DNA of 64,000 nucleotides from Hahellaceae bacterium (lineage in GTDB: Bacteria > Pseudomonadota > Gammaproteobacteria > Pseudomonadales > Oleiphilaceae), in NCBI GenBank assembly GCA_024234575.1, contig JACKOB010000003.1, forward strand, positions 186,001 to 250,000, written 5' to 3'. Position numbers and translations under genes: made by a program. Each line of letters begins with the position of its first letter. Within the stretch, counting starts at the first letter, position 1. Below are positions 52,241 to 63,581 of the stretch, one piece after another. A model generated the notes under the pieces. It did not search any database. It had not been told where the DNA came from and saw only the letters and a program-made list of their open reading frames with translations.

Positions 52241-53176
52241 ATGGATGATCGGCCACCAGTCATTGTCCGTCGCATCAAAAAATATAATAAAGGTCATGGT
52301 GGCGCCTGGAAGGTAGCCTTTGCCGATTTCGCCACCGCCATGATGTCTTTCTTTTTGGTGCTCTGGTTAACCGCCTCGACAACCCCCGAACAGCGTGAAG
52401 CCATTCAGGGGTATTTCGAAGACCCGATTGGTTTTACAGAAGGTGGCAGCCCTAACCCTGTTGATTTAGGTGGCAGCGCCTCCGTCACGCAACAATCCTC
52501 GCAGGATAAAGTACCAGACGATATCACTTTTGAAGATGAGGTCATCGAAGATATGGCCGAGAACATCGAAGAACGACGGTTGATGGAGTTAATGCAAAGC
52601 ATTCAGCAGCAGATTAATGAAAGCGACAAGCTAAAAGACTTTAAAGATCAGTTGTTGTTGGATATCACCGACGAAGGCTTGCGTATTCAAATTGTCGACA
52701 AGTCAAAGCGGCCGATGTTTGATAGCGGCAAGTCTGAGCTGAAGTTTTATTCAGAAGCGATATTGTTCGAACTGGCATCGACCATTGCCAGGGTTCCTAA
52801 CAAATTAAGTGTCACGGGCCATACCGATGCGCAACCCTTTGCGATTGGCGATGAATACTCAAACTGGGAGCTCTCTGCCGATCGTGCCAATGCGGCGCGT
52901 CGTGCTTTAGTTGAAGGGGGGGTGTCGGCAGATCAGGTTTCCCGAGTGGTTGGTCTGGCGTCATCCGTCTTGCTGGATGAGGCCGACCCATTGTCACCCG
53001 CAAACCGACGTATCGCCATTATTATTCTTAATAAGCGCTCTGAAAATCAGATTCATCGAAATGCGGCGGGCCATGATGCCAAAGCTGAACAGGAGGCAGA
53101 AAAATCCCTTCAGGACGGCTCTTGGTTTGATGACGTAAATAGTGCACCGCTAACGCCAAACGAGGTTAACTGGTAG
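52241..53176 (+). CDS. motB: Flagellar motor stator protein MotB
   Basis: 311 residues. A charged N-terminus, then one transmembrane helix 'WKVAFADFATAMMSFFLVLWL' with the proton-binding Asp29. The C-terminal OmpA-type peptidoglycan-binding domain has 'MFDSGKSELKFYSEAI', 'SVTGHTDAQPF' and 'NRRIAIIIL'. The short region after the helix should be the plug. It anchors the stator to the wall. The proton type fits the Asp within 'AFADFATAMMSFF'. Confidence 0.94.
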   Translation: MDDRPPVIVRRIKKYNKGHGGAWKVAFADFATAMMSFFLVLWLTASTTPEQREAIQGYFEDPIGFTEGGSPNPVDLGGSASVTQQSSQDKVPDDITFEDEVIEDMAENIEERRLMELMQSIQQQINESDKLKDFKDQLLLDITDEGLRIQIVDKSKRPMFDSGKSELKFYSEAILFELASTIARVPNKLSVTGHTDAQPFAIGDEYSNWELSADRANAARRALVEGGVSADQVSRVVGLASSVLLDEADPLSPANRRIAIIILNKRSENQIHRNAAGHDAKAEQEAEKSLQDGSWFDDVNSAPLTPNEVNW

Positions 53177-53236
53177 TTTTGGTGCCATTCGAAACAGGCG
53201 TCAGCATTATTTGTTCGTATTTAGCAGGTGGGGTGC

Positions 53237-54280
53237 CTAGGTTGACGCCCTGACCGTCAGCTCGTTGAGCGTACTTTTAAGCAGACGGTAATTTTTAACC
53301 CGCTCCATTGCAATGAGGTTGTTTTCTGCGGCATTGAGCAGGCCGCACCCGGGTTCATGTTCGTGCTGGCAGTTACGGAAACGACATTGTCGTAAAAATG
53401 GCCGGAACTCGATGAAACCCTCGGCTAATTCATCTTCAGATATATGCCAAAGCCCAAACTCGCGAATCCCCGGAGAGTCAATCAAATCACCTCCTTTGGG
53501 TAAGTGGAACAGTTTGGCGGTGGTGGTTGTGTGCTTGCCTTTTTGGTTTGCCTCTGACAGCTCGCCAATTCTAAGAGATTGTTCGGGCAGCAGGCTTTGA
53601 ATCAGAGAAGATTTACCAACTCCAGACTGGCCGACAAACACCGTCACCCGGCCATCAAGAAAGCTTAGTAAATCATTCATGCCGTGTTGTGTGGTAGCAG
53701 AGGCGCGTACAATTTCGTAGCCCAACCCCTGATAGGCGTTCATGAGTGCATCGATAGACTGTTCGTTTTTCTCATCAATCAAATCTGTTTTGTTCAGCAG
53801 CAATACGGGACGAATGTTTAGCGTTTCGGCAGCTACCAGGTAGCGGTCAATCAAAATAGTTTGCGGGCCAGGCAGTGGTGCAATAACGATCAAGATATTG
53901 TCGATATTAGAGGCTACCGGCTTCATCTTGCCGTAATTGTCTGGTCGCTCGAGGATGGTTTTGCGTGGCAGCAGCGCTTCGATAACCCCGCTGCCATCAG
54001 ACGCTGATCGCCAGATAACGTTATCCCCGGTGACCAGACTGCCCATGTTGGCGCGCACATGGCAGCGGAAAACTTGTCCCTTATGATCACCCTCGGTAGC
54101 CTCTACATCAATGCGCTTGCCGTAGTGAGAGATAATAACCCCTTTTTGCTCTGAACTAAGCTCTCCGGCCCCTTCCTGCAACTCGATATTGCGGTTTGAT
54201 TTTTCGGCACGCAGGGCTTTTTCTTGCTGTATTTTCTCAATACGCCATTTTTGTTGTCTGTTCAGTTTTCTTTTGGACAT
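53237..54280 (-). CDS. rsgA: Ribosome small-subunit GTPase RsgA (YjeQ)
   Basis: 347 residues. OB-fold N-terminus, then a circularly permuted GTPase: G4 'LLNKTDLI' comes before G1 'VFVGQSGVGKSSLIQ', then G3 'LIDSPGIREFGL'. A C-terminal zinc site is in 'CRFRNCQHEHEPGC'. It helps mature the 30S subunit. The order rsgA-orn-queG is conserved. Confidence 0.95.
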   Translation of the reverse strand: MSKRKLNRQQKWRIEKIQQEKALRAEKSNRNIELQEGAGELSSEQKGVIISHYGKRIDVEATEGDHKGQVFRCHVRANMGSLVTGDNVIWRSASDGSGVIEALLPRKTILERPDNYGKMKPVASNIDNILIVIAPLPGPQTILIDRYLVAAETLNIRPVLLLNKTDLIDEKNEQSIDALMNAYQGLGYEIVRASATTQHGMNDLLSFLDGRVTVFVGQSGVGKSSLIQSLLPEQSLRIGELSEANQKGKHTTTTAKLFHLPKGGDLIDSPGIREFGLWHISEDELAEGFIEFRPFLRQCRFRNCQHEHEPGCGLLNAAENNLIAMERVKNYRLLKSTLNELTVRAST

Positions 54281-54491
54281 AAGTCGCTTCTTGGGTTTGG
54301 CGGTTATTCTGCTGTCTGTGCGCTATTCGATGCCGCAAAAGTCAGTTGGATCGAAATGGTTTGCTACGGCCATTGTATTCCAGACTTTTTTTGGAGGTAA
54401 CCGTTATTCTCATTAAAATCGCCTTATTAATACGATATGCTGTCACCAAAGCGTATCGCTACAACCAGCTGACATAAAATATGGGTGATGG

Positions 54492-55043
54492 ATGCTAAGT
54501 AAAGACAATCTGATCTGGGTAGATCTGGAAATGACAGGCCTTGAACCTGAGACAGACACAATTATAGAAATCGCTACCATTGTGACTGATGCCAACCTTA
54601 ATATCTTGGCGGAGGGGCCTAATCTCGCAATCTATCAAAGTGATGAAGTGCTCGCAGGGATGGATGAATGGTGCACACGAACCCACGGCGAATCTGGCTT
54701 AACAGCACGGGTGCGAAGCTCTGCGACCAATATGCAGCAAGCAGAACAGCAAACCATTGAGTTTTTAAGCCAATATGTTGCGAAAGGTGCATCGCCCATG
54801 TGTGGTAACACGATCGGCCAGGACCGGCGTTTCCTGGTAAAGTATATGCCCGCGCTTGAAGCATTTTTTCACTATCGCAACATCGATGTCAGCACGCTGA
54901 AAGAGTTGGCCAAACGCTGGCATCCCCAAATGCTGGCGGGTTTAAATAAAAAGGGCGCGCACCTGGCACTCGATGACATTCGTGAATCCATAGCAGAGCT
55001 ACAGTACTATCGCGCTAACTTTATCAAACTCCCTTCAGAGTAG
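54492..55043 (+). CDS. orn: Oligoribonuclease
   Basis: 183 residues, DEDDh exonuclease: '[16 protein letters not shown]' (Asp11, Glu13), '[10 protein letters not shown]' and '[11 protein letters not shown]' with the catalytic His/Asp. It degrades 2-5 nt RNAs, including pGpG from c-di-GMP breakdown, so it completes turnover by the phosphodiesterases encoded elsewhere in the window. Confidence 0.96.
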   Translation: MLSKDNLIWVDLEMTGLEPETDTIIEIATIVTDANLNILAEGPNLAIYQSDEVLAGMDEWCTRTHGESGLTARVRSSATNMQQAEQQTIEFLSQYVAKGASPMCGNTIGQDRRFLVKYMPALEAFFHYRNIDVSTLKELAKRWHPQMLAGLNKKGAHLALDDIRESIAELQYYRANFIKLPSE

Positions 55044-55057
55044 TCGTTGAGTAAGCT

Positions 55058-56152
55058 CTACTGATGCTGCGCCAAAGCCCAGGAAACATGCTCGCGCACG
55101 ATTTCTGAAGGGTGTGTTTCACGGGCTTTTAAGGCGCTGATGACATCCAGTGAGGTCGTAGCGTTGCCTAATGCCACGGCAATATTTCTCAGCCAGCCAA
55201 CATACCCCGTGCGCCGGATTGCTGAGCCTTCAGTGCGAGAGAGAAACTCTTCTTCTGTCCAGGCAAACAACTCCAGCAGCTCGCTCTTGTCGAGGTTTTG
55301 CCGGGGTGAAAAGTCCTGTTCATCCACAATGCGAGTAAAGCGATTCCAGGGGCAGACTGTCTGGCAGTCATCGCAGCCAAAAATACGGTTCCCCATCTTC
55401 GATCTTAATGGCAGCGGAATACTGCCTTTCAGTTCTATTGTCAGATAAGAAATACACTTCGTGCCATCCAGCACATAGGGGCCTTCGAAAGCTTGGGTCG
55501 GGCAGGCGTCTAAGCAGGCACGACAGTCTCCACAGTGGTTTTTGTTGTCAACATCGGTATCCATTGGTAGCGGCAGGTTAGTGTAAATCTCCGCCAGGAA
55601 AAAATAAGACCCCGCTTTTTTATTGATGATCATGGTGTTTTTGCCAACCCAGCCCAGTCCTCCTTTTTCGGCGATGGCGCGCTCCATTACCGGTGCGCTA
55701 TCCACAAAAACACGAAAATCCCCAGTAATGGGCGCCGTTGACTCATCGCTGCTTTGCAAATCTAAGGCATTCACTCTTGCCTCTATCCGGGCTACCAGTT
55801 TCTTCAGTCGTGCCCGCAGGGTTTTGTGGTAATCCCGGCCCAGAGTGTAACGGGATATCGCCGCTTTGTTTGGGCTTGTGAGAATGTCGTCGTAGTTTTC
55901 GCACTCTGGATAATAGTTAAAGCGCAGAGAGATAATTCTGCGAGTTCCATCAATCAGCTCAGCGGGACGAAATCGCTTGCTGCCATGCTCGGCCATGTAC
56001 CCCATATCACCGTGATAGCCCTTGTCCAGCCAGGATTGAAGACGCTCTCCGGTCTGCGCAAGATCGGTGTCGATAATGGCGGTTTGCTGAAACCCCAATG
56101 CTTGCGCCCACTGTTTGATGTCGGTTGCCAGTGTGTTTAGTTCAGCGTGCAT
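55058..56152 (-). CDS. queG: Epoxyqueuosine reductase
   Basis: 364 residues. The two 4Fe-4S motifs are visible: 'CGDCRACLDACPTQAF' and 'CDDCQTVCPWN'. The catalytic Asp region is 'RVFVDSAPVMERAIAEKGGLGWVGKNTMII'. It performs the last step of queuosine tRNA modification, using cobalamin. It converges with orn, stop codons 14 bp apart. Confidence 0.95.
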   Translation of the reverse strand: MHAELNTLATDIKQWAQALGFQQTAIIDTDLAQTGERLQSWLDKGYHGDMGYMAEHGSKRFRPAELIDGTRRIISLRFNYYPECENYDDILTSPNKAAISRYTLGRDYHKTLRARLKKLVARIEARVNALDLQSSDESTAPITGDFRVFVDSAPVMERAIAEKGGLGWVGKNTMIINKKAGSYFFLAEIYTNLPLPMDTDVDNKNHCGDCRACLDACPTQAFEGPYVLDGTKCISYLTIELKGSIPLPLRSKMGNRIFGCDDCQTVCPWNRFTRIVDEQDFSPRQNLDKSELLELFAWTEEEFLSRTEGSAIRRTGYVGWLRNIAVALGNATTSLDVISALKARETHPSEIVREHVSWALAQHQ

Positions 56153-56500
56153 GTGTGTTGGCCTTTCCGGTAGGTTACATGAGTAAATAACCGCCTAAGT
56201 TTAGCATGATGGCTACAGCCGGGTTGCGTAAAATATCGGCGGGTTTAGTGAGTGACGGTCAGTAGCTCGTTCTGGCGGTTGCGGGGTTGGTTGTTGTGCC
56301 CGGAAGCAGAATTCCAATCAGAAAAGGCGAAAAATGGCAAAAGTTGATGAATTATTGTCCATATTTTTGATCCGTAACTAATATTATTCGATAGATTTGC
56401 TATAGTTTACATATGAGTAGCGGTGTTTTCTGAAGTTGATTATCTGGTTAAGAATTGCCACCGCCGTTTTGCTTCATCAACCGTGTGAAAAAGACCTGAT
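56153..56500. promoter_or_regulatory. Divergent queG / nnr promoter region
   Basis: 348 bp without a gene. The right half is AT-rich (TATTATTCGATAGATTTGCTATAGTTTACAT region) and probably holds the nnr promoter. No tRNA fold or strong hairpin was found. Confidence 0.35.
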
Positions 56501-58069
56501 ATGTGGCGAGACAAGCACGCACTGCCCGGCACCCTCTACACAGCTGCGCAGGTACGAGAAATGGATCGCCTGACGATTGTCGAGCACGGGGTGCCGGGTT
56601 TCGAGTTAATGTGTCGTGCTGGCAGAAGTTTGTTTCGTCAGCTTTTAAAACATGATCCGGATGCAAAAAGGGTTTCGGTATTTTGTGGTGGTGGTAATAA
56701 CGGCGGCGATGGTTACATCGTTGCGGGTCTGGCGAAAGAGCGTGGTCTTGATGTTGATCTGATCGCCATCACTGCGCCAGAGTCGCTAACCGGTGATGCT
56801 TCTTTAGCGTGGCAATGGGCGAGAGAGCGACAGGTTTCCCCGGTCTTGTGGCAAGGTATCAAACGTCAGCAGCCAGCCGACATTGTTGTCGGTGACGTAG
56901 TGGTTGATGCGCTATTAGGCACTGGGCTAAATGGTCCGGTGCGGGACGATTATGCGACAGCCATTGGGTTAATTAATGCCAGCAACAAACCTGTGATTGC
57001 GGTGGATGTTCCGTCCGGGTTGTGCAGTGACACCGGTAAGGTGCTGGGTGTGTCGATACGGGCGGATGTGACGGTTACGTTTATCGGCGTAAAGCAAGGC
57101 TTGTTGACAGGGCAGGCGCCAGCGTATGTCGGGCAGCTGGTGTTTGATAGCCTGAATGTGCCTGATCAGGTTTATAAGACAATAGAAGGTAGTGCCAGAA
57201 GAGTTGATCTGGCCGAGATGGCATCAGTGATACCTTATCGTCGGCAAACTGATCATAAAGGACGATTTGGGCGCGTCGTTCTGGTGGGTGGCAACGCCGG
57301 TATGGGGGGCGCAATTATTCTCGCTGCTGAAGCCGCCTTGCGCACTGGTGCAGGGCTGGTGAGCGTCGTAACGCGGGCCGAGCATATTGCCCCGATGCTT
57401 GCGCGAATTCCCGAGGTAATGCCCGCGCCTTATCTTGACGAGGCAGATTTACGCTGGCGACTACAGCATGCGGATGCTGTCGTAATTGGGCCGGGGCTGG
57501 GCAAAGACCTCTGGTCGAAAGAAGTTTTTGGTGTGGTGATGGACGAGGCTGCAACCCGGCAAATACCACTGGTTTGCGATGCCGATGCACTCAATATACT
57601 GGCGGAAAATGGCAGCACTGTAGCGGTTGGCGCGGCAGCCGTTCCCTGGGTGCTGACGCCTCATCCTGGTGAAGCGGCACGCCTGTTGAATATGACGACC
57701 GCCGATATAGAGAGCGATCGATTTAGCGCCGTGCGTAAACTGCAGCAAAAATATGGCGGCATTGCGATACTTAAAGGTGCAGGCTCTCTGATACGGAGTC
57801 CTGTGCAGGTAGCGCTGGCCACTGTTGGTAATCCTGGTATGGCGTCGGGAGGTATGGGGGATGTACTAAGCGGGATGCTGGGGAGTTTGTGCGCACAAGG
57901 GGTGCCACTGTATGATGCAGCCTGTTTGGCAGTATGCTGGCACGGCGAGAGTGCAGATAAAATTGCCCTAAGAAAAGGCTTTATATCGCTGAGTGCCACA
58001 GATGTTATAGCAGGTCTTGGGGAGGTTATCTCCCCGTATGAGATGGCTGCGTGTGAAAGACGTAATTAA
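56501..58069 (+). CDS. nnr: Bifunctional NAD(P)H-hydrate epimerase / ADP-dependent dehydratase
   Basis: 522 residues. N-terminal epimerase with 'VFCGGGNNGGDGYIVAGLAKERG' (~residue 63) and 'DVVVDALLGTGLNGPV'. The C-terminal dehydratase has 'HKGRFGRVVLVGGNAGMGGA', 'VCDADALNILA', 'LTPHPGEAARLL' and 'GNPGMASGGMGDVLSGMLGSL'. It repairs damaged NAD(P)H hydrates. It leads a run of genes through hflX transcribed the same way. Confidence 0.95.
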   Translation: MWRDKHALPGTLYTAAQVREMDRLTIVEHGVPGFELMCRAGRSLFRQLLKHDPDAKRVSVFCGGGNNGGDGYIVAGLAKERGLDVDLIAITAPESLTGDASLAWQWARERQVSPVLWQGIKRQQPADIVVGDVVVDALLGTGLNGPVRDDYATAIGLINASNKPVIAVDVPSGLCSDTGKVLGVSIRADVTVTFIGVKQGLLTGQAPAYVGQLVFDSLNVPDQVYKTIEGSARRVDLAEMASVIPYRRQTDHKGRFGRVVLVGGNAGMGGAIILAAEAALRTGAGLVSVVTRAEHIAPMLARIPEVMPAPYLDEADLRWRLQHADAVVIGPGLGKDLWSKEVFGVVMDEAATRQIPLVCDADALNILAENGSTVAVGAAAVPWVLTPHPGEAARLLNMTTADIESDRFSAVRKLQQKYGGIAILKGAGSLIRSPVQVALATVGNPGMASGGMGDVLSGMLGSLCAQGVPLYDAACLAVCWHGESADKIALRKGFISLSATDVIAGLGEVISPYEMAACERRN

Positions 58070-58079
58070 GGAGTTGTCG

Positions 58080-58562
58080 TTGGAAAAGGTTTGTTTTCTT
58101 GCAGATGAGGAGGCAACAGAAGCTTTGGGTGCAGCCATAGGCGTTGCTTCTGCCGCCGACGGGCTGATTTTTTTACAAGGCAATCTGGGGGCAGGTAAGA
58201 CGACCTTTAGTCGTGGCGTGTTACGAGGCCTTGGCCATAAAGGCCGGGTTAAAAGTCCGACGTATACATTGGTAGAACCCTATTCTCAAGATGGTTGGCA
58301 GGTGTATCACTTTGATTTGTATCGACTATCTGATGCAGAAGAGCTTGAGTACATGGGGATGCGTGACTTCTTGGATGAGCGCAGTCTGTGTCTGGTCGAG
58401 TGGCCAGAGAAAGGTGAGGGTTTTTTACCGACTGCAGATCTGATGATTAGTCTGCAAACGAAACTAAACGGCCGAGAAGCTTGTTTGGTGGCGCAGACTG
58501 ACAAAGGCAGGGAAATGCTTGAAAATTTAACGCTTAAAGAGCGAATAGTGATGAAAAATTAG
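58080..58562 (+). CDS. tsaE: tRNA threonylcarbamoyladenosine synthesis ATPase TsaE
   Basis: About 160 residues from TTG 58080, with AAGGAG (58068-58073) six bases upstream overlapping the nnr stop. An in-frame ATG at 58017 lies inside nnr and would make the protein too long. Walker A is 'LQGNLGAGKTTFSRGVLRGLG'; Walker B region is 'VYHFDLYRL'; 'LVEWPEKGEGFLP' is typical. It is needed for t6A in tRNA. Confidence 0.93.
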   Translation: MEKVCFLADEEATEALGAAIGVASAADGLIFLQGNLGAGKTTFSRGVLRGLGHKGRVKSPTYTLVEPYSQDGWQVYHFDLYRLSDAEELEYMGMRDFLDERSLCLVEWPEKGEGFLPTADLMISLQTKLNGREACLVAQTDKGREMLENLTLKERIVMKN

Positions 58563-58691
58563 CAGATCCTGGCCAGACAATGAAGAGCGCAGTTCCAAAT
58601 AAGCAGTATCATAAACAGAAAAATAACATTGATAATACGTGCTGATGAGAATGGATGTCTCCTGCGGTAGTAAAGCAACAGGTAAAAACTC

Positions 58692-60047
58692 ATGAAAGCA
58701 AAATTGCTAAAAACATTAATAATCAGCTGTGGCGGTATATTTGCTGGCTGGCTGCCGCTTATTGCGATGGGTGGGCAGACTGATATCAGCAATCCACGTA
58801 TTTGGCCAGCGCCCGATCATACGCGATTGGTCTTCGATCTAAGTGACACGGTATCGCATAAGGTCTTCGCACTGGAAAACCCTGATCGCCTGGTTATTGA
58901 TATAGAGGACAGCCAGTTAAAAAGCGGCGTTGAGTCGATGTCATTGGCGGGTTCGCCCGTTAAGAATATGCGCTCAGCCAGACGAAATGGCGACGATGTC
59001 CGAATTGTGTTGGATTTGCATCGCAAACTAACTGCCCGTTCGTTTGTGCTTAAGCCAAATGATCAATATGGCACAAGGCTAGTAGTTGATCTGCTTGAGG
59101 ATGAGGCAAAAGAAGAGCCGGTTGTTCGTAAGAGTGCTAATGAGCATCAGGACAAGCGAGACGTGGTGATTGTTATCGATGCTGGGCATGGTGGTGATGA
59201 TCCTGGTGCCATAGGCCCTGGCGGAGTAAAAGAAAAAGATGTAGTGATGGCTATAGCCAAAGAATTACAGGCTCAGATGAACGACACGCCTGGATATACG
59301 GTTAAGTTTACCCGCACCAGTGACTACTATATCGGTCTGCGTCAAAGGACGAAGCTGGCTCGCAAATATAACGCTGATTTGTTGGTATCCATTCATGCCG
59401 ACGCTTTTAACAGGCCAGAAGCCAATGGTGCGTCAGTGTTTGCATTATCCAAAAGAGGCGCGACGAGTGAATCGGCACGCTGGCTGGTAGCCAGTGAAAA
59501 TCGGGCTGATTTGATCGGGGGTGTGGGTGGTGTAAGTCTGGATGATAAAGATGACGTACTCGCTGGTGTTCTGTTGGATTTATCGATGACCGCGAGCATG
59601 AAAGCGTCGTTGGGAGTCGGTGATCATGTTCTCCGCTCCATGGGGCAGGTTAGTAAATTACACAAAAAACGTGTGGAGCAAGCGGGGTTTGTTGTGTTGA
59701 AATCGCCTGATATCCCTTCCATTCTGATTGAAACAGGCTTTATCTCCAACCCGGTAGAAGCAAGGCGCTTAAGCTCGCGGGCCTACCAGCGCAAGGTCGC
59801 TTCGGCCATTAAGGTGGGGTTAACCCGGCATTTTGAAGAAACCCCTCCTGTTGGCACCTGGCTGGCGTGGAAGCGTGATGGTGGTGGCGCAACGAGTTCC
59901 GAGCTCAGTTACACCATTCGTAAAGGAGACACCTTAAGCAGTATTGCACGGCGTAATCGGGTAACGGTTAGTCAATTGATCGAGTCTAATGATCTTAAGT
60001 CAGACAGCTTGCGGGTTGGACAGGTGCTTGCCATTCCAACCTCCTGA
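58692..60047 (+). CDS. amiB: N-acetylmuramoyl-L-alanine amidase AmiB-type
   Basis: 451 residues with a signal peptide (~1-27). AMIN domain (~30-140, septal targeting), zinc amidase_3 (~155-380: '[20 protein letters not shown]', '[13 protein letters not shown]', '[11 protein letters not shown]') and a C-terminal LysM (~405-450, '[24 protein letters not shown]'). It splits septal peptidoglycan during division. The segment in the amidase with '[20 protein letters not shown]' is the autoinhibitory helix region controlled by EnvC-like activators. Confidence 0.94.
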   Translation: MKAKLLKTLIISCGGIFAGWLPLIAMGGQTDISNPRIWPAPDHTRLVFDLSDTVSHKVFALENPDRLVIDIEDSQLKSGVESMSLAGSPVKNMRSARRNGDDVRIVLDLHRKLTARSFVLKPNDQYGTRLVVDLLEDEAKEEPVVRKSANEHQDKRDVVIVIDAGHGGDDPGAIGPGGVKEKDVVMAIAKELQAQMNDTPGYTVKFTRTSDYYIGLRQRTKLARKYNADLLVSIHADAFNRPEANGASVFALSKRGATSESARWLVASENRADLIGGVGGVSLDDKDDVLAGVLLDLSMTASMKASLGVGDHVLRSMGQVSKLHKKRVEQAGFVVLKSPDIPSILIETGFISNPVEARRLSSRAYQRKVASAIKVGLTRHFEETPPVGTWLAWKRDGGGATSSELSYTIRKGDTLSSIARRNRVTVSQLIESNDLKSDSLRVGQVLAIPTS

Positions 60048-60223
60048 TGACCAGCAGCGATGCGAAAACGCATCATCACAAATTTACTACCGGCGGCTAT
60101 AAGTCGCCATTTTTTTGCGCGCAAGAATCCTGCCGGGAGCCTGTGCGGTCCTCGCCCAGTCTGATAGACTGCACCTTTAATTTTAGTTCCGTTTCTTTCT
60201 GCAATAATGAGAATGTTCAAAAC

Positions 60224-62116
60224 ATGAGCCGAATTCATACACTTTCTCCGCGACTTGCCAACCAGATAGCCGCCGGTGAAGTGGTTGAGCGCCCCGCCTC
60301 GGTTGTTAAAGAACTACTCGAAAACTCATTGGATGCGGGTAGCCGTCGCATTGATATCGATATCGAGTCTGGTGGCGTAAAGTTGATTCGCGTCCGCGAT
60401 GATGGTGAGGGCATTGAAAAATCCGACCTTGCCCTGGCACTGAGCCGCCATGCGACCAGTAAAATTACCGACCTTGAAGACCTTGAGGCAGTCGCAACAT
60501 TGGGTTTTCGTGGAGAGGCGTTGGCCAGTATCAGCTCGGTGTCCCGTCTGACGCTATCGTCAAAGCAGCGAGGTGCGGGGGATGCGTGGCAGGTGACGGC
60601 TGAAGGTCGCGATATGGCGACGACGTTGGCGCCGACCGCACACCCAGAAGGCACGACCATTGAAATGCGGGATTTGTTTTTTAATACGCCAGCGCGGCGA
60701 AAATTTCTAAAAACAGAGAAGACCGAGTTTTCGCATATCGAAGAGGTTGTCAAACGCCAGGCTTTGAGCCGGTTCGACACGGCCTTCAGTCTGCGTCACA
60801 ACCAAAAAATCATTCATAGCCTGCATGCCGCCCAATCGTTTAAGGATCGTGAGCGAAGAATCGCTGCGGTTTGTGGGTCGCCATTTGTAGAAAGCTCTGT
60901 TCCTATCGATATTACAGCATCGGGTCTGAAGCTTTATGGTTGGGTCGGTCTGCCAACGTTTTCCCGCAGCCAGGCCGATTTACAATACTTTTTTGTTAAT
61001 GGTCGGGTGATTAAAGATCGTCTGGTGGCGCATGCTATTAGGCAGGCTTATCAGGATGTGCTTTATCATGGGAGGCATCCAACGTTTGTTCTGTATCTCG
61101 AGCTTGATCCTGCCAATGTTGATGTGAACGTTCATCCTACCAAGCATGAAGTCAGATTTCGCGATGGGCGGTTAGTGCATGATTTCATCTTCCGCTCGCT
61201 ATACAGAGCGCTTGGAGAGGTGCGGCCGAAAGGCGAGCAAGCCAGCGCGGAAACAGCGGAAGCAGAAGAGCAACCGGGTGTAGAGCAAGGGTCTACCGGC
61301 AATGTGTCAGTCTCACTGCCCGTGCACGCTGCAACAGGGGCAGGTGTAGGGTGGCAAAATGGTGCTGGTGAGCAGCACGCAATGCCGCTGCCACAAGCAT
61401 CGCCAGCATTTAATCATCGCAGCACATCGGCACCCACTTCGGAAATCCGCGAGCAAATGAATGCCTATGCCCAGCTGCGTCAAACAGGGCTGCCAGCGGC
61501 TGGTATTGCCGCTAGCGCAGCATCAGATCAAGAGCATCCGCTGGGTTACGCCATCGCCCAATTGCATGGAGTTTATATACTGTCGCAATCCCAGCAGGGG
61601 CTTATTGTCGTAGATATGCATGCTGCCCATGAGCGTATTACCTACGAGCGTATGAAATCAGCCATGGCGCAAGAAGGTATCAAGGCGCAGCCGTTGCTGG
61701 TGCCTTTATCACTCGCGGTTAGTTCACGAGAAGCCGATGTGGTTGGTGAGCATCAGGACTATCTGGCCTCCCTCGGTTTGATTATTTCCCGATTGGGGCC
61801 AGAATCAGTGGTTGTCAGGCAGGTTCCCTCAATGCTTATTCATGCCGATATCGAAATGCTGGTCAGGGATATTTTGTCTGATCTTTGCGAGCATGGACAG
61901 AGTCTCAGGTTGCAGAATCATACCAACGAATTGCTTGGCACAATGGCCTGCCACGGTTCGGTTCGGGCTAATCGCCAGTTGTCGATTCCCGAAATGAACG
62001 CATTACTGCGGGATATGGAGCAAACAGAGAGAAGTGGGCAGTGTAATCATGGCAGACCAACCTGGACACAATTAACCATGAGTGAGCTCGATAAGCTTTT
62101 TTTGCGTGGCCGATAA
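60224..62116 (+). CDS. mutL: DNA mismatch repair protein MutL, endonuclease type
   Basis: About 630 residues from ATG 60224 ('[39 protein letters not shown]'). The frame opens earlier (60047), but that part is the spacer after amiB. GHKL ATPase motifs: 'ENSLDAGS', 'RDDGEGI', '[12 protein letters not shown]'. A disordered linker (~350-430) joins a C-terminal domain with '[15 protein letters not shown]' and '[11 protein letters not shown]' and 'CNHGRPTW', the metal-binding endonuclease motifs missing from E. coli MutL. So it likely nicks DNA itself. Confidence 0.94.
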   Translation: MSRIHTLSPRLANQIAAGEVVERPASVVKELLENSLDAGSRRIDIDIESGGVKLIRVRDDGEGIEKSDLALALSRHATSKITDLEDLEAVATLGFRGEALASISSVSRLTLSSKQRGAGDAWQVTAEGRDMATTLAPTAHPEGTTIEMRDLFFNTPARRKFLKTEKTEFSHIEEVVKRQALSRFDTAFSLRHNQKIIHSLHAAQSFKDRERRIAAVCGSPFVESSVPIDITASGLKLYGWVGLPTFSRSQADLQYFFVNGRVIKDRLVAHAIRQAYQDVLYHGRHPTFVLYLELDPANVDVNVHPTKHEVRFRDGRLVHDFIFRSLYRALGEVRPKGEQASAETAEAEEQPGVEQGSTGNVSVSLPVHAATGAGVGWQNGAGEQHAMPLPQASPAFNHRSTSAPTSEIREQMNAYAQLRQTGLPAAGIAASAASDQEHPLGYAIAQLHGVYILSQSQQGLIVVDMHAAHERITYERMKSAMAQEGIKAQPLLVPLSLAVSSREADVVGEHQDYLASLGLIISRLGPESVVVRQVPSMLIHADIEMLVRDILSDLCEHGQSLRLQNHTNELLGTMACHGSVRANRQLSIPEMNALLRDMEQTERSGQCNHGRPTWTQLTMSELDKLFLRGR

Positions 62117-62145
62117 CCTATTTGCAAGCAAGGAGTTAATGAGTA

Positions 62146-63138
62146 ATGAATAACTCGACTAAACCCCTGGCGATTTGTTTAATGGGGCCAACTGCTTCAG
62201 GAAAAACGGATCTTGCAGTCAATCTCGTGGCTTCATTTAATTGCGAAATTATCAGTGTGGACTCGGCGCTGATTTATCGTGGTATGGATATAGGTACTGC
62301 CAAACCAGACGCTTCAATACTCAGTGTTGCGCCGCACCGCCTGATCGATATTCGTGACCCCGCAGAAGTATACTCTGTCGCACAGTTTCGTGAAGATGCT
62401 TTAAAAGAAATGGCGGAGATTACCAGTCGTGGCAAGACGCCATTGTTGGTGGGGGGCACTATGATGTATTTCAAAGCGCTTTGTCAGGGCATCGCGTCGA
62501 TGCCTAAAGCTAATGATGAACTTCGGCAACAGATATTATCCCAGGCAGAGCAAGATGGGTGGCAGGCAATGCACGAGCGTTTGACAGTTTTGGATCCAGC
62601 AGCGGCAGAGAAAATCCACCCCAATAACCGCCAGCGAATATTGCGAGCGCTGGAAGTCTGCATGTTGTCTGGTAAAAAAATGTCTGATTTATGGGCTGGT
62701 GCAAGTTGGGAGACTGGACAGAACGCCGACGGTGATTACACTAAGTGGGATGAGGTGTCTTTTGATGGCTTACCGTATTCAATTGTTAATTTAGCCATCG
62801 CGCCCGCGGCGCGGCAAACATTGCATGATCGAATTGGGCAGCGCTTTCAACAAATGCTTGCCAACGGTTTTATTGAAGAGGTTGCAGGGCTTCGCCAAAG
62901 AGCTGACTTACATAGCGAATTACCGTCGATAAGATCAGTAGGTTATCGTCAGGTATGGGAGTATCTTAGTGGCGGTTATTCTCGGGACGAAATGATTGAA
63001 AAAGGCACTGCTGCAACCAGGCAGCTTGCCAAGCGTCAGTTAACCTGGCTGCGCAGCTGGCCCGATGTGAACTGGCTGGAGTCAGAAGACTCTGAATTGA
63101 TTACAAAAACATTAGCAATACTTGCTGCAAAGGCGTGA
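62146..63138 (+). CDS. miaA: tRNA dimethylallyltransferase
   Basis: 330 residues. P-loop '[13 protein letters not shown]' (~residue 13-25), '[16 protein letters not shown]', '[12 protein letters not shown]' and '[15 protein letters not shown]'. It isopentenylates A37 of tRNAs reading U-codons. AGGAG at 62131-62135 is ten bases before ATG 62146. A four-codon frame (62139-62153) starts closer to that site and could tune translation. Confidence 0.95.
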   Translation: MNNSTKPLAICLMGPTASGKTDLAVNLVASFNCEIISVDSALIYRGMDIGTAKPDASILSVAPHRLIDIRDPAEVYSVAQFREDALKEMAEITSRGKTPLLVGGTMMYFKALCQGIASMPKANDELRQQILSQAEQDGWQAMHERLTVLDPAAAEKIHPNNRQRILRALEVCMLSGKKMSDLWAGASWETGQNADGDYTKWDEVSFDGLPYSIVNLAIAPAARQTLHDRIGQRFQQMLANGFIEEVAGLRQRADLHSELPSIRSVGYRQVWEYLSGGYSRDEMIEKGTAATRQLAKRQLTWLRSWPDVNWLESEDSELITKTLAILAAKA

Positions 63139-63312
63139 TATGATACCGCCTGCGCCAAAAGACTTAATTTTAGTGTTTCTCTCCATGATTGATTGATGAG
63201 TGACGCTGATTAATAGGTGAAATCAAACCTGAGGCTGAACTAGGTTGATTCGCCCATTATTTTCGTGGGATCGTTTGCCACAATTATTTTTTACTAAAAC
63301 AGGAGATTAGAA

Positions 63313-63564
63313 ATGTCAAAAGGGCATTCATTACAAGACCCTTACTTAAACGCTCTTCGCAAAGAACGCATACCAGTATCCATATTTTTGGTGAATGGAA
63401 TCAAGCTACAAGGGCAAATAGAATCTTTTGACCAGTTTGTTATTTTGCTAAAAAACACTGTTAGTCAGATGGTATATAAGCATGCAATCTCCACCGTAGT
63501 GCCAGCGCGCAATGTTCGTATTGCGCAGCCAGGCCTTGAAGATGGTGAAGAAGGAAACGCCTGA
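63313..63564 (+). CDS. hfq: RNA chaperone Hfq
   Basis: 83 residues, short compared with E. coli Hfq (102), so the C-terminal tail is brief. Sm1 '[42 protein letters not shown]' and Sm2 '[14 protein letters not shown]' with the Tyr-Lys-His U-rich RNA pocket. Its ring pairs small RNAs with messages. AGGAG seven bases upstream supports the ATG. Confidence 0.97.
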   Translation: MSKGHSLQDPYLNALRKERIPVSIFLVNGIKLQGQIESFDQFVILLKNTVSQMVYKHAISTVVPARNVRIAQPGLEDGEEGNA

Positions 63565-63581
63565 TAAGCGATATTGTGCCG

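Noticed and set aside
56153..56500. Possible tRNA near queG
   Set aside because: No cloverleaf or T-loop sequence could be found.
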